Below, in pieces: positions 17,454-26,725 of a stretch of 64,000 nt of DNA. Source of the DNA: an uncultured Candidatus Melainabacteria bacterium (GTDB lineage Bacteria > Cyanobacteriota > Vampirovibrionia > Gastranaerophilales > Gastranaerophilaceae); contig CANARY010000008.1 of the NCBI GenBank assembly GCA_947364235.1, positions 20,308-84,307 on the forward strand, given 5' to 3'. Every line of letters starts with the position of its first letter. Within the stretch, counting starts at the first letter, position 1. Made by a program: the position numbers and the translations under genes. The notes under the pieces were generated by a model. The model saw nothing but the letters and a program-made list of their open reading frames with translations. It searched no databases and was not told the origin of the DNA.

Positions 17454-17927
17454 ATGAAAAAGATTTTTATCGCAATTTTTGTATTAACTTTATCAACTGC
17501 TAATTGCTATGCCGACAGTTTAGATAATGCTTTAAATGCCCAATCAAGAGCATTGAATGCAGGAACAGTATATGGAGGTGTTAATACTGCTGCCGGAGTT
17601 GCAAATACTGTATCAAATATTCAAACAAATGCCAGCATTAGACGAAGATTTGACACAGAAACCGCGTTAATTAAATATCAAGCTGCACAAGAGGGTATTG
17701 ATTTAAGAGATCGCACTGATATTATGCGAGAACATAATGCACTTATTCTTAAATCCAGATACTACCTAATACATGCTAAAAGACAGGCAAAGTATGAAAA
17801 TGATAAAGAGGTTTTAGCACTAATTAAGAAGTGTTGGAAATGGCATAGTGTTGAAAGTGCAATATATGCAGCAGAAAAAGTTATGGAATTAAAAGAAAAG
17901 CGACTTAAAGAGAATTCCAAACTTTAA
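17454..17927 (+). CDS. Exported hypothetical protein
   Basis: 157 residues with a clear signal peptide (KKIFIAIFVLTLSTANCYA, cleavage after AYA-like CYA at ~21). The mature part is Ala/Asn-rich, then helical and charged (KYQAAQEGIDLRDRTDIM). It resembles small periplasmic proteins in conjugative or mobile regions, but no domain is recognised. Good AGGAG ribosome site. Confidence 0.6.
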   Translation: MKKIFIAIFVLTLSTANCYADSLDNALNAQSRALNAGTVYGGVNTAAGVANTVSNIQTNASIRRRFDTETALIKYQAAQEGIDLRDRTDIMREHNALILKSRYYLIHAKRQAKYENDKEVLALIKKCWKWHSVESAIYAAEKVMELKEKRLKENSKL

Positions 17928-17961
17928 TCAAAAAGAGTGCAAAATCTCCTGAAAAATATGC

Positions 17962-18062
17962 TATAATAGTTTTATAGACTTAAGTTTATACCAAATTATA
18001 GTATTAGATTATATTTCAGGTATTTTTGTATAAAAAAGCCCTGATTTGGAAAGGACTTAAGT
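17962..18062 (+). promoter_or_regulatory. Recombinase promoter region with paired GACTTAAGT repeats
   Basis: Extended -10 TGCTATAAT (TATAAT 17962-17967), then GACTTAAGT at 17977-17985 and again at 18054-18062, just before the recombinase start. The repeats contain the palindrome ACTTAAGT and could bind a regulator or the recombinase itself. Confidence 0.4.
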
Positions 18063-18067
18063 AAACT

Positions 18068-18412
18068 ATGAAAAATAATGAAGTTTTAAAAGTTGTATTA
18101 TATGCAAGAGTATCTTCTGAAGAACAAAAAAGAGAAGGATTTTCAATTCCTGCTCAGCTTGATTTATTAAGAGATTTTGCTTTAAAAAATAAATTTCAAA
18201 TTGTGAAAGAATTTACAGAGTCAGAGTCTGCAAAACAATCAGGGCGTAAAAAATTTGAAGAAATGATACAATTTCTGAAAAATAGCAAAGATATTAAAAC
18301 AATTTTAGTAGAAAAAACAGACCGTTTATATAGAAATTTTTGCGACTATGTAAATTTAGATGTTGATAAAACAGGATATTCTGTATATCTAGTTAAAGAA
18401 GTGTGGTTTTAA
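18068..18412 (+). pseudogene. Serine recombinase, N-terminal part (frameshifted)
   Basis: Resolvase/invertase catalytic domain: VVLYARVSSEEQKREGFSIPAQ holds the nucleophilic serine (S17), with KTILVEKTDRLYRNF further on. The frame ends early at GTG TGG TTT TAA. The expected family sequence KEGVVLTPNSSSHEK is restored by adding one G after codon GAA at 18400, so a single base has been lost. Together with the next entry it makes a ~500-residue large serine integrase. This may be real inactivation or a sequence error. Confidence 0.85.
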
Positions 18413-19569
18413 CTCCAAATTCAAGTTCTCATGAAAAATTAGTACATGGATTAAAAGTATTACTTGCAAAAAACTTCATTGATAATCTTAGAGAAGAAAC
18501 ACAAAAGGGAAGATTAAAGAAAGCAAGTCAAGGTTATTTTATCGGACAAGTGCCCTACGGTTATAAAAAACTTAATCCAAGAAAAACTATTATTGATGAA
18601 CAAAAAGCCCCATTTGTTATTAGGGCATTTGAATTATATGGTAGTGGATTATCTTTAGAACATGTTCGAAATCAGCTTTATGACGAAGGTTTTATATATC
18701 AACCTGCACATAATAAAATCTCAAAAGGACAGTTAGGGAAATTACTACAAAATATTAACTATGTAGGTGTACTTAAGTTTAAAAATGTTATATATGAAGG
18801 ACAACATCCACCTATTGTTTCTCAAGAAATATTTGATAAAGCTCAATCATCGTTCAGAAAAGATAATAAACCATTATACAGAGATAATCATAATTTTGTT
18901 TTTGCTGGCATGATGACTTGTGCTGAATGTGGTTGTGCTATTATTGCTGAAATTAAAAAGGGCAAGTATATATACTATCATTGTACAGGTGGCAAAGGTA
19001 AATGCAGTCAAAAAAGTAAATATATTTCAGAAGAAAAACTAGAAAAACAGTTTGATGAAGCAGTAAAGACAGTTAATTTGGCACAAGTACATATTGAATA
19101 CATAAAACAAGGTTTAAAAGAATGCTTAAAGGATAAAAAGGAATTTTCTGAAGAATTAAGAGAAAATTTGCAAGCCGAATATAAAAGAATTGAAAACAGA
19201 CTTGATAAATTATTAGTTGGATATTGCGATGGCACAATTTCTACACAATTGTATAATGAAAAAAGTATTGCATGGAATAAAACTTTAGAAGAAATAAATA
19301 TAAAATTAGATGCTTTAAGAGTTGCAAACCAAAAATATTATGATGAAGGAGTTAAAATTATCGAAACTCTGAAAAATGCGTACTGGCTATATAAACAACA
19401 ACCGAATGAAGAAAAAAGGAAATTTTTGAATTATCTACTATCGAACTGCACCTTAAATGGCGAAAAGGTAGGCTATGACTATAACTTACCTTTCTCATAT
19501 TTCGTAAATTTTGACTCTTGTCGCAAAAAATACGCCTGCCGCGATTCGAACGCGGGACCCTCTGCTTAG
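18403..19569 (+). pseudogene. Serine recombinase, C-terminal part (frameshifted)
   Basis: Continues the recombinase: FIDNLREETQKGRLKKASQGYFIGQVPYGYKK (recombinase domain), a zinc ribbon (MMTCAECGC ... YYHCTGGKGKCSQK) and a long coiled coil (LRENLQAEYKRIENRLDKLL). The last ~12 residues (CRDSNAGPSA) are read from the antisense of the tRNA-Arg gene, and the stop lies inside that gene. So the 3' end of the reading frame spans the attachment junction. Integration into a tRNA gene is more typical of tyrosine integrases. Confidence 0.85.
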
Positions 19570-19604
19570 AAGGCAGATGCTCTATCCAGCTGAGCTACAG
19601 ACGC
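19531..19604 (-). tRNA. tRNA-Arg (anticodon TCT)
   Basis: Cloverleaf on the leftward strand. Acceptor GCGTCTG pairs with CAGGCGT. The D-arm is TAGCTCAGCTGGATAGAGC. The anticodon stem TCTGC/GCAGA encloses loop CTTCTAA with TCT, and the T-arm is CCGCG TTCGAAT CGCGG. No CCA is encoded. The recombinase gene runs into its 3' end, marking the right boundary of the island. Confidence 0.95.
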
Positions 19605-19688
19605 ATGACATCTTTGCCGTAATTCAAGAATATCACATCAATCTTTTTTTGCAAGTAGTTAATTATCTATTAATAAATCAGGCACTAG

Positions 19689-19790
19689 GGTAATAGATTT
19701 TACATCAAAATTTTTGTTTAATATAAGTATTAAATCTTTTTCATACTTCCAGCTATTCTTAATTCCAAGAGCCTAACGGCTCTTTTTCTT
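19689..19790. repeat. ~100-bp dispersed repeat, copy A, ending in a terminator
   Basis: Copy A of a repeat also found at 63360-63464. Bases 19727-19774 are identical (48 bases) in the two copies. GGTAATAGATTT at the left end is shared too, and the 26 bases between diverge without length change. On the + strand it ends in AAGAGCC-TAAC-GGCTCTT (19767-19784) plus T-tract, an intrinsic terminator. Confidence 0.75.
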
Positions 19791-19794
19791 TTGC

Positions 19795-21072
19795 CTAGTT
19801 ACCTTTGAGAAAATGCTCCACCCACCTTATTAAATCCGAAATCTCATAAGGCTTTGGAAGATATAAATCTGCCCCGGAATCCAAAACCGCATACTTATCA
19901 TGAACAGAAGACGTTACAATAAACTTTGTGTTAACAAATTGCTGTCTTAGCTTCATATCACGCAAAATTTCAAGCGCAGAAAGCTCATCTCCGCTATCCA
20001 TAATTACTATTGACGGCTGGCATGCTGACTCAAATTTAAAAGAATCCAAAACTTCATACCCTTGAAGTTCTAATGCGGTTCTTATCAAATAATTTAACGA
20101 TTCATCCGATTCTTGTACAAAGATAGAGCGATTACCTCCTTCGCATAAGACTGAATTAGAAGCAGATAATTTTGTCCTCTCTATAGCATAATTTGAACCT
20201 GAAGGTATTTTTGCAAGCTTCTTGACTCCAAAAAGTTTGTCTAAAAGAATATCAACAGAACTTATTAAATTGAAGCCTTCTACAATACCGCCAATCAAAA
20301 CAGATACAAAATTAACCCTCATGCCTGCATATCGCTCGCCTTTAAGTAAAGTATACCCGCGTTTTGAATCAGATTCTGAATAAAATTTAGGCATTACAGT
20401 CTCAAAAGCAAACACTAAAAAAGCTGCAAGCTTCTCTGCGGTAAATCGATTTGTTACTATAATAAAATTATTTTCATCATACCTGCCAAAAAAGTCTGTT
20501 TCATCAAGAGCAGATTTAGCAATTGCTGCAAAAGTCTGAATAAGCTTATCAGCAGCAACTTCTGTATATATTTCCGCATAATTCTTCAAGTTTTCAACAC
20601 CCGCAAGCAATACTGCCTGATTATCTGTATTCAATACACGTTTAAGCGTTTTTCTAACAATTTTCTGGTTAGGAAGCAAAGTTGCAATATCCAGATTTGA
20701 TTCAATATCACGCCTTAAGTGAGCACCAATACGCGTTTTAAACTCTTCTATATTAACAGGCTCGCTCAAAAAATCATCCGCACCGCTTTTTAAAACAGCA
20801 ATCCTGTCTTCTGAATCTGCAGATTTGGATAGCGCAATAATAACCGGCCTGGTATCATAAGTAAGCACCCTAATCTTTTCACAAAAGTTTGTAAGCTTTT
20901 CTTCAATACTATCTGAAACAATTATCATATCCGGTTCCAGCTTTTGTATCGCAGAAATTGCATCATTAAGCGCACGTGCAACAACTACATTAACATCTGC
21001 ACTTTCAAGACTTTTTTTATATTTTACAGAAAGCTCAACACGCTTATCAATAATCAGGATTGTTGAGAGCAT
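19795..21072 (-). CDS. REC - GGDEF-like - REC signalling protein
   Basis: 425 residues. Residues 1-120 form a receiver-like domain (ILIIDKRVE, IIVSDSIEE) in which the conserved Lys site reads LSEPVN, so phosphorylation signalling may be impaired. The middle (~125-290) looks like a degenerate GGDEF: FGRYDENNFIIV in place of GRYGGDEF. Residues ~318-425 are a second receiver with SIVIMDSGDE and the Lys in LPKPYE. Overlaps the upstream kinase gene by 19 bases, so it is likely its partner. Diguanylate cyclase activity is unlikely. Confidence 0.75.
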   Translation of the reverse strand: MLSTILIIDKRVELSVKYKKSLESADVNVVVARALNDAISAIQKLEPDMIIVSDSIEEKLTNFCEKIRVLTYDTRPVIIALSKSADSEDRIAVLKSGADDFLSEPVNIEEFKTRIGAHLRRDIESNLDIATLLPNQKIVRKTLKRVLNTDNQAVLLAGVENLKNYAEIYTEVAADKLIQTFAAIAKSALDETDFFGRYDENNFIIVTNRFTAEKLAAFLVFAFETVMPKFYSESDSKRGYTLLKGERYAGMRVNFVSVLIGGIVEGFNLISSVDILLDKLFGVKKLAKIPSGSNYAIERTKLSASNSVLCEGGNRSIFVQESDESLNYLIRTALELQGYEVLDSFKFESACQPSIVIMDSGDELSALEILRDMKLRQQFVNTKFIVTSSVHDKYAVLDSGADLYLPKPYEISDLIRWVEHFLKGN

Positions 21073-21773
21073 TTCAAAACCTCCTCCTGATTATAAACAG
21101 GAAATTCAAGATTAAAAATTGTACCTTTGTCCAATACACTTTGAATCCAAATTTTTCCAGACATAGACTCAACCAGATTTTTTGTAATATAAAGCCCCAG
21201 CCCATTTCCTTGAGCCTTACTTGTCAGATGATTCTCAAGCCTTACGAATTTATCAAAAACTTTACCCGCATCCTCTTCTTTTATTCCAATACCTTCATCT
21301 TTTACACTTATTAAAATATTATCAGAATTCGCAAAAGCTGTTGTAATTTCGACAGTTTTACCCGGTTCTGAATATTTACAGGCATTGTCTATAAGGTTTG
21401 TCATAATCTGCTGAAACTTGTCTTCATCAAGCCTTGCAGGAGGCAGATGGCTGTTGAAATGTGTAATTATCCGCTTATCTTTATACTTTATAGAAAGCAT
21501 TTGAACGACTTTTTGTATAGAAATATTTACTCCAACTTCTCTCAATATCGGCTTATCCGCATTCATTTTTGAAACCGTCAGAATATTTTCTACAAGGTTA
21601 ATCAATCGATTAGACTGCTCTTCAATAATTTTAACGAATTTTTTTTTGCTTTCTTCATCAAGCTTATCCCAAGAAGCAAGCAAGGTTTGAGAGAACCCCC
21701 TGATACTAGTCAGCGGGGTTCTCATTTCATGCGAAACTGTTGATATAAATTCGTCTTGTATTGAATTTTCCAT
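21054..21773 (-). CDS. Soluble sensor histidine kinase
   Basis: 239 residues consisting of only HisKA and HATPase_c. The phospho-accepting His is H15 (TVSHEMRTPLTSIRGF). The ATP lid is DNACKYSEPGKTVEI, DEGIGIKEEDAGKVF and GNGLGLYITKNLV. No TM or sensor domain precedes it, so input must come from a partner. Shares one base with the PC4-like gene upstream and overlaps the REC-GGDEF-like-REC gene downstream. Confidence 0.9.
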   Translation of the reverse strand: MENSIQDEFISTVSHEMRTPLTSIRGFSQTLLASWDKLDEESKKKFVKIIEEQSNRLINLVENILTVSKMNADKPILREVGVNISIQKVVQMLSIKYKDKRIITHFNSHLPPARLDEDKFQQIMTNLIDNACKYSEPGKTVEITTAFANSDNILISVKDEGIGIKEEDAGKVFDKFVRLENHLTSKAQGNGLGLYITKNLVESMSGKIWIQSVLDKGTIFNLEFPVYNQEEVLKCSQQS

Positions 21774-22009
21774 TATTCTTCTTCTGTCATAAATAATTGT
21801 TTTGCTTCTTCAATAGCTTCTGATAAAACATCAAGCTGGTCAGGCGCAAAAGTAACTCCTTTTTTTGTCGGAAGCCAAGTTGCTCCATCATCTGTTGTAT
21901 AAAAAATTCTTAAATTAAAGTAACTTTTTCCTCTGTATTCTGAAACTGAAATTTGTAACTGCTCAGTATCTGATCTTTGAATGCTTGCTAATAATTTTGC
22001 TTCTGCCAT
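21773..22009 (-). CDS. PC4/YdbC-like ssDNA-binding protein
   Basis: 78 residues with the transcriptional-coactivator p15 (PC4)-like pattern: ISVSEYRGKSYFNLRIFY, then WLPTKKGVTFAPDQLDVLSEAI. Bacterial members are small dimeric single-strand nucleic-acid binders. First gene of the leftward signalling operon, with GGAGAG ribosome site and one-base coupling to the kinase. Confidence 0.8.
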   Translation of the reverse strand: MAEAKLLASIQRSDTEQLQISVSEYRGKSYFNLRIFYTTDDGATWLPTKKGVTFAPDQLDVLSEAIEEAKQLFMTEEE

Positions 22010-22190
22010 AATGTCTCTCCTTTTTTTGTATAAGGTGATTATAGCATATTATAGACTCAAAGCAACTTAATAATTTAATAATTATGCAGCACACATCCGA
22101 CTTTTGAGTAATTCTCGATTCACTTTTAATTTGTGAATTCATACATCTTAATAATTTGTCTATTCACATTCTTTGGGTTATTATAAAAGT

Positions 22191-23738
22191 ATGAATACAG
22201 GGATGATAGTAGTAGTCGATGACGAAAGAATAGTTACTTCTGCTTTTAAAACTTTATTAAAAGTTGAAGGTTTTAGTAATGCGCACTTTTTTAACAATCC
22301 AAAAGAAGCGCTTGAATTTTTAAAAAATAATACACCAGATTTAATAATATCAGATTTTCTCATGCCGGAAATGAACGGGTTAGAATTCTTGAGCGAAGTA
22401 AAAAATCTTTATCCGGAAGTTAGTAAAATTTTACTTACCGGATATGCAGATAAAGAAAACGCAATCAAAGCCATCAATGAAATTGGCTTGTACCGTTATA
22501 TTGAAAAGCCTTGGAACAATGATGATTTAATTATAAACATTAAAAACGGCATTGAAAGAAGTTATCTTTTAAGCGAGCTTCAAAAAAAGATTTCAGAACT
22601 TGAAAATGCAAAACAAGAGCTGGAGAAATATTCACACAATCTTGAGCAGCTTGTTGAAGAGCGAACAGCTGATTTAAAGCAGTCTAACTCCAAGTTAGAA
22701 GGAATTTTCAGCCACTGCGCAGACGGAATAATAATTATTAACGAAGACGGTATCATTGAGCAGGTAAACCCTGCTTGCGAAAGCTTAATCGGCTTAGTTG
22801 GAAGCAAAATTATCATGACTTCTATTGATGATTACCTTCTCGGAAAGAAAACTTTTATTTCTAAAGAGCTGCACAAACTTGATGAACGCGAGCTTCTTTT
22901 AAGAGATTTTTACATAAAAAATCCTTTAAGCAGCATTGAAACTCCAGTTGAAATCAGCTTTGCAAGAATAACTTCTGATGACGAATATAAACGTTTTGTA
23001 GGCGTTATAAGAGATGTAACAGAACAGAAGAAATCTGATAAGCTTCGTGATGATTTTATAGCAACTCTTACTCACGATTTAAGAACTCCGCTTCTTGCAG
23101 CAATCCAAACTTTAACTTTCTTCTTAGAAGGCGCGCTTGGGGAGCTGGATGAAAAACAAAAACTTCTGTTATCAACAATGCAAAAAAGCAATGAAGATTT
23201 ATTAGGACTTGTAAATGCGCTTTTAGAAGTTTATAAATACGACGCTGAAAAGCTTACACTTACTAAAACAAATTTCAACATTTACAACCTTGTTGAGCAG
23301 GTTTACAATGAGCTTTTGCCTCTTGCTAAATCAAAGAATATAGAATTTAAGATTGATTGTACTGACAAAGCTCTTGAAATTTGCGCTGATAGAAGCGAGC
23401 TTAGACGTGTTGTTTGCAACCTTTGCGGAAACGCAATTAATTACACTCAAGAAGACGGCAGTGTTACAATTACGTTAAAAAGCGAAGATAACGATTTAAT
23501 CTTTTCTGTAACTGACAATGGATGCGGTATTCCTCCTGAAGATATTCCAAATATGTTCCAGCGTTTTTCTCAAGGAACAAGCAAAAAACGTTCAACAGGA
23601 ACTGGTTTAGGCTTATATCTCTCCCGTCAGATTATTGAATCTCATGGCGGAAAAATTTGGCTTGAAAGCAAAGTAAACAAAGGAAGCGAATTCTCATTTT
23701 TGCTTACTGATACTGTAAAAGAAAGAAGTTTGATATGA
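22191..23738 (+). CDS. Hybrid REC-PAS-histidine kinase
   Basis: 515 residues from the ATG at 22191; an in-frame TTG at 22173 is less likely because a TATAAA-type -10 box sits between the two. Order: receiver (VVVDDERIV, LIISDFLMPEMNG, IEKPWN), coiled coil (ELEKYSHNLEQLVEERTADL), PAS (FSHCADGIIIINEDGIIEQ), HisKA (TLTHDLRTPLLAA) and HATPase (NAINYTQEDGSV, GTGLGLYLSRQII). No TM segments, so cytoplasmic. Overlaps the response regulator by four bases. Confidence 0.9.
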   Translation: MNTGMIVVVDDERIVTSAFKTLLKVEGFSNAHFFNNPKEALEFLKNNTPDLIISDFLMPEMNGLEFLSEVKNLYPEVSKILLTGYADKENAIKAINEIGLYRYIEKPWNNDDLIINIKNGIERSYLLSELQKKISELENAKQELEKYSHNLEQLVEERTADLKQSNSKLEGIFSHCADGIIIINEDGIIEQVNPACESLIGLVGSKIIMTSIDDYLLGKKTFISKELHKLDERELLLRDFYIKNPLSSIETPVEISFARITSDDEYKRFVGVIRDVTEQKKSDKLRDDFIATLTHDLRTPLLAAIQTLTFFLEGALGELDEKQKLLLSTMQKSNEDLLGLVNALLEVYKYDAEKLTLTKTNFNIYNLVEQVYNELLPLAKSKNIEFKIDCTDKALEICADRSELRRVVCNLCGNAINYTQEDGSVTITLKSEDNDLIFSVTDNGCGIPPEDIPNMFQRFSQGTSKKRSTGTGLGLYLSRQIIESHGGKIWLESKVNKGSEFSFLLTDTVKERSLI

Positions 23739-24394
23739 TAAACGTACTGCTTGTTGAAGACCACGAATTGTATAGAATGGGGCTTTCAATGCTTCTTGAT
23801 AAAACAGAGGGAATTACTCTTTGTGCTCAAGCAGCAGATGGAGCTGATGGAATAAAAGCAGCAAGAAACCTTAACCCCGATGTAATCCTTATGGATATCG
23901 GACTTCCAAACATTGATGGAATTGAAGCAACTCAAAGAATTAAAGATTTCAATCCTGACGTAAAGATTTTGATTTTCACATCACGTGACAGCGAAAATGA
24001 TGTATTCGAAGCATTCAGAGCCGGAGCAGACGGTTATATTATGAAAGGAGCTACTCCTGAACAGACCATTTCTGCAATAAAAGCTGTAAACGAAGGCATC
24101 GGATGGATTGATCCTAATATTGCAAAAATGGTTTTCTCTAATCTGCAAAAACCTTCTACACAAATTGTAAGTACGCCAGAAATTAAAAAATCTCAAAATT
24201 CATACGGACTTACCGAGCGCGAACTGGATGTTCTTGAGCTGATGGTAGAAGGACTTTCTAACCCTCAAATAGCAGATAAGCTTGTAATTACAAGAGCAAC
24301 TGCAAAAGCTCACGTTCACAGCATTTTACAAAAGCTCTGTGTATCATCTAGAACGCAAGCTACAGTTACAGCAATGAAAGAAGGACTTGTTTAA
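23735..24394 (+). CDS. NarL/FixJ-type response regulator
   Basis: 219 residues. Receiver domain with the phospho-Asp in VILMDIGLPNIDG and the Lys in GYIMKGATPEQ. C-terminal LuxR-type HTH (LTERELDVLELMVEGLSNPQIA, then ATAKAHVHSILQKL). Start ATGA overlaps the kinase stop, making it the probable cognate output. It shares TAATG with the next gene. Confidence 0.93.
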   Translation: MINVLLVEDHELYRMGLSMLLDKTEGITLCAQAADGADGIKAARNLNPDVILMDIGLPNIDGIEATQRIKDFNPDVKILIFTSRDSENDVFEAFRAGADGYIMKGATPEQTISAIKAVNEGIGWIDPNIAKMVFSNLQKPSTQIVSTPEIKKSQNSYGLTERELDVLELMVEGLSNPQIADKLVITRATAKAHVHSILQKLCVSSRTQATVTAMKEGLV

Positions 24395-25629
24395 TGTTTG
24401 AAGCTCTTGCCGGTGCTTATATGGCAATGAAAATGCATTTCAATCAGATGAAATATCCGATGATGAAACGTCAGGATAGAATTGTTGCTGAAACCATTTA
24501 CAGAAACGAAGTTGACAAAGTCGGCGAAACTGAAAAATACGAAAAAAGCCGCATGCCTGAATCCGGTTATATGACTGTTGCTGAATATGAAGAAAAATCG
24601 CGCGGAAAATCAAGAAGAGAAATCAGTGAACAAATTTTAGACAAAGCAGAAATGCCAAAAGATGTAAACATGGTTTACGTTCCTCAAAAAAGATTTAAAC
24701 TTGTAAAATACAATGATCCGGTTGGAAGCCCTGAACTTACACTTCCAAGAAAATTGAATTTTGACCGCCAAATTAATGCGCAGGGAATTATTTCCGGCGA
24801 TTATAACAGGCTTGTTTATCCTGCTGTTTATTATTACGCACAAAATGACTGCACAAGCTGCGATTTATTTTTAATTAATTTAGATCCTAAATTGAATAAA
24901 ATTGAAAAAGTAAAAAAAGCAAACATTGTTAATCGCGAGCCTGACCCTTTGATTTCAACTTCAAAAGATATTACAACAAAGTTCATATTCAGAACGCTTA
25001 CTCCAATTGACTTTTCTGTAGACAATACAAAGCTTGTAGTCAAAGAAAAAGTTGGACACAGGCATGACGGAATTTGGAAAACTGATTTGTGGGTATATGA
25101 TTTTGAAAAAAAAGAAAGCAGAAAACTTCCTCAAATAAGAGACGCAATAGTTAATTACTGGGCGATGTCCGGCGGAGTTGATTTTGATGAAAAACGCTGG
25201 GATATATATCCAATGGGATTTGATGCTAACGACGAAAATCGAATAGTGCTCTGCGCATACGCTTATACAGGCGAAGTTCCGAAATTCTTAGGAACATGGA
25301 GCATTGATATTTACGGCGAAAACTCAAGGCTGGAATCTTTAAAGGGAGATGCATTCCCTGTTGCTGCAGTGGGTTACAGACTTGTTCCGGAAGCAGATGT
25401 TATACCTGTTTCAGAAGTTGAGTTTGAAGCACGGCATGCAAAAGAGCTTGAAAAAGCAAAAGCTAAAGAAATCAAACAAGAAGAAAAATTTGATAACCAG
25501 ATAAAAAAACTTGAATATCAAAGAAAAATCCAGCAGATGGATATGGATACAATGCTCAAAATCAAAGAGCGCCGTGATTTTATGCAGCAAAATTATAAAA
25601 AGAGCAAAGATGGATTAACAGGAAGCTAG
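24394..25629 (+). CDS. Hypothetical protein, possibly beta-propeller-like
   Basis: 411 residues, no signal peptide. N-terminal ~100 residues are helical and charged. The middle has repeated strand patterns reminiscent of TolB-like blades (DFSVDNTKLVVKEKVGHRHDG, WKTDLWVYDFEKKE). The C-terminal ~70 residues are a coiled coil (ELEKAKAKEIKQEEKFDNQ). Translationally coupled to the response regulator, so it probably acts in or is controlled by that pathway. Not a family I recognise. Confidence 0.65.
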   Translation: MFEALAGAYMAMKMHFNQMKYPMMKRQDRIVAETIYRNEVDKVGETEKYEKSRMPESGYMTVAEYEEKSRGKSRREISEQILDKAEMPKDVNMVYVPQKRFKLVKYNDPVGSPELTLPRKLNFDRQINAQGIISGDYNRLVYPAVYYYAQNDCTSCDLFLINLDPKLNKIEKVKKANIVNREPDPLISTSKDITTKFIFRTLTPIDFSVDNTKLVVKEKVGHRHDGIWKTDLWVYDFEKKESRKLPQIRDAIVNYWAMSGGVDFDEKRWDIYPMGFDANDENRIVLCAYAYTGEVPKFLGTWSIDIYGENSRLESLKGDAFPVAAVGYRLVPEADVIPVSEVEFEARHAKELEKAKAKEIKQEEKFDNQIKKLEYQRKIQQMDMDTMLKIKERRDFMQQNYKKSKDGLTGS

Positions 25630-25663
25630 TTTTTATGTATAACGGCAATACAATTTTCTAAAC

Positions 25664-26725
25664 CTAAGTTTTTAAATACGTTTCTACAAAACTGTCCAAA
25701 TCACCGTCCATTACAGCGTCTACATTACCCATTTCAAACCCTGTCCTATGATCTTTTACCATTTTATACGGATGGAAAACATAAGAGCGGATTTGCGAAC
25801 CAAAATTGATATCAAAGTTTTCACCTTTAAGCTCAGCTAATTTCTTTTCGTGTTCTCTTTGGCGAAGCTCAAGAAGCTTAGAAGCTAACATTTGCATTGC
25901 ATTTTCTTTATTTTGGAGCTGTGAGCGTTCCTGCTGGCACTTAATAACAATCCCTGTCGGCTTGTGAAGAATTCTCACAGCAGTTTCAACTTTATTAACA
26001 TTTTGCCCGCCGGCTCCTCCTGAGCGCATAGTATCGACTTCAATATCTTCAGGAGGTATATTAATCGTCTTTTCATAATCAGGAATAATTGGAGAAACTT
26101 CGCAGGATGCAAAACTCGTCTGCCTTTTACCATTCGCATTAAAAGGGGAAATTCTTACGAGTCTGTGCACGCCTTTTTCAGCTTTCGCATATCCATAAGC
26201 ATATTTTCCGCTTATCTTGATAGTCGCGGACTTAATCCCGGCTTCTTCGCCTTCAGATTTATCAATAAGTTCAGTTTTCCAGCCTCTGGATTCAGCCCAC
26301 CTTGTATACATTCTTAGAAGCATACTTGCCCAATCCTGAGCATCAGTTCCGCCTGCTCCCGCATTAATGGAAAGAAACGCATCAGCTTCATCATATTCTC
26401 CTGAAAGCATTTTTTGGATATCGTATTTATCAAGCTCTTTTTGAAGCTCTGCAAGCTGAGCTTCACTTTCAGCAATAAGTTCCGTATCTCCGATTTCTTG
26501 AGCAGCTTTTGCATCTTCTAAAATATTTTCCCAGCGGGAAAACATTTCAATAGTATCTTTAATCTCTCTTGATTTCTGACCGAGCTCAGAAGCAAGATTT
26601 TGGTTAGACCACACTTCAGGGCTTTGCAGCTTTGCTTCAAGCTCAGCAAGCTCTTTTTTAAGCGCTTCAAAATCAATACTTTGTCTATTCTTTTTAACTG
26701 CCAGAAATATATCTTCGATACTCAT
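25664..26725 (-). CDS. prfB: Peptide chain release factor 2
   Basis: Terminates translation at UGA and UAA. The GGQ catalytic motif is in [18 protein letters not shown] and the stop-recognition SPF in [13 protein letters not shown]. Length 353. Many bacteria control prfB by a programmed +1 frameshift at an in-frame UGA near codon 25; here the frame is continuous through that place ([12 protein letters not shown]), so the control appears absent. Overlaps tmk by four bases. Confidence 0.96.
   Translation of the reverse strand: MSIEDIFLAVKKNRQSIDFEALKKELAELEAKLQSPEVWSNQNLASELGQKSREIKDTIEMFSRWENILEDAKAAQEIGDTELIAESEAQLAELQKELDKYDIQKMLSGEYDEADAFLSINAGAGGTDAQDWASMLLRMYTRWAESRGWKTELIDKSEGEEAGIKSATIKISGKYAYGYAKAEKGVHRLVRISPFNANGKRQTSFASCEVSPIIPDYEKTINIPPEDIEVDTMRSGGAGGQNVNKVETAVRILHKPTGIVIKCQQERSQLQNKENAMQMLASKLLELRQREHEKKLAELKGENFDINFGSQIRSYVFHPYKMVKDHRTGFEMGNVDAVMDGDLDSFVETYLKT

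Noticed and set aside
8300..19600. Complete prophage
   Set aside because: Only a small-terminase-like gene is phage-type; no portal, capsid, tail or lysis genes are present. An integrative element fits better.
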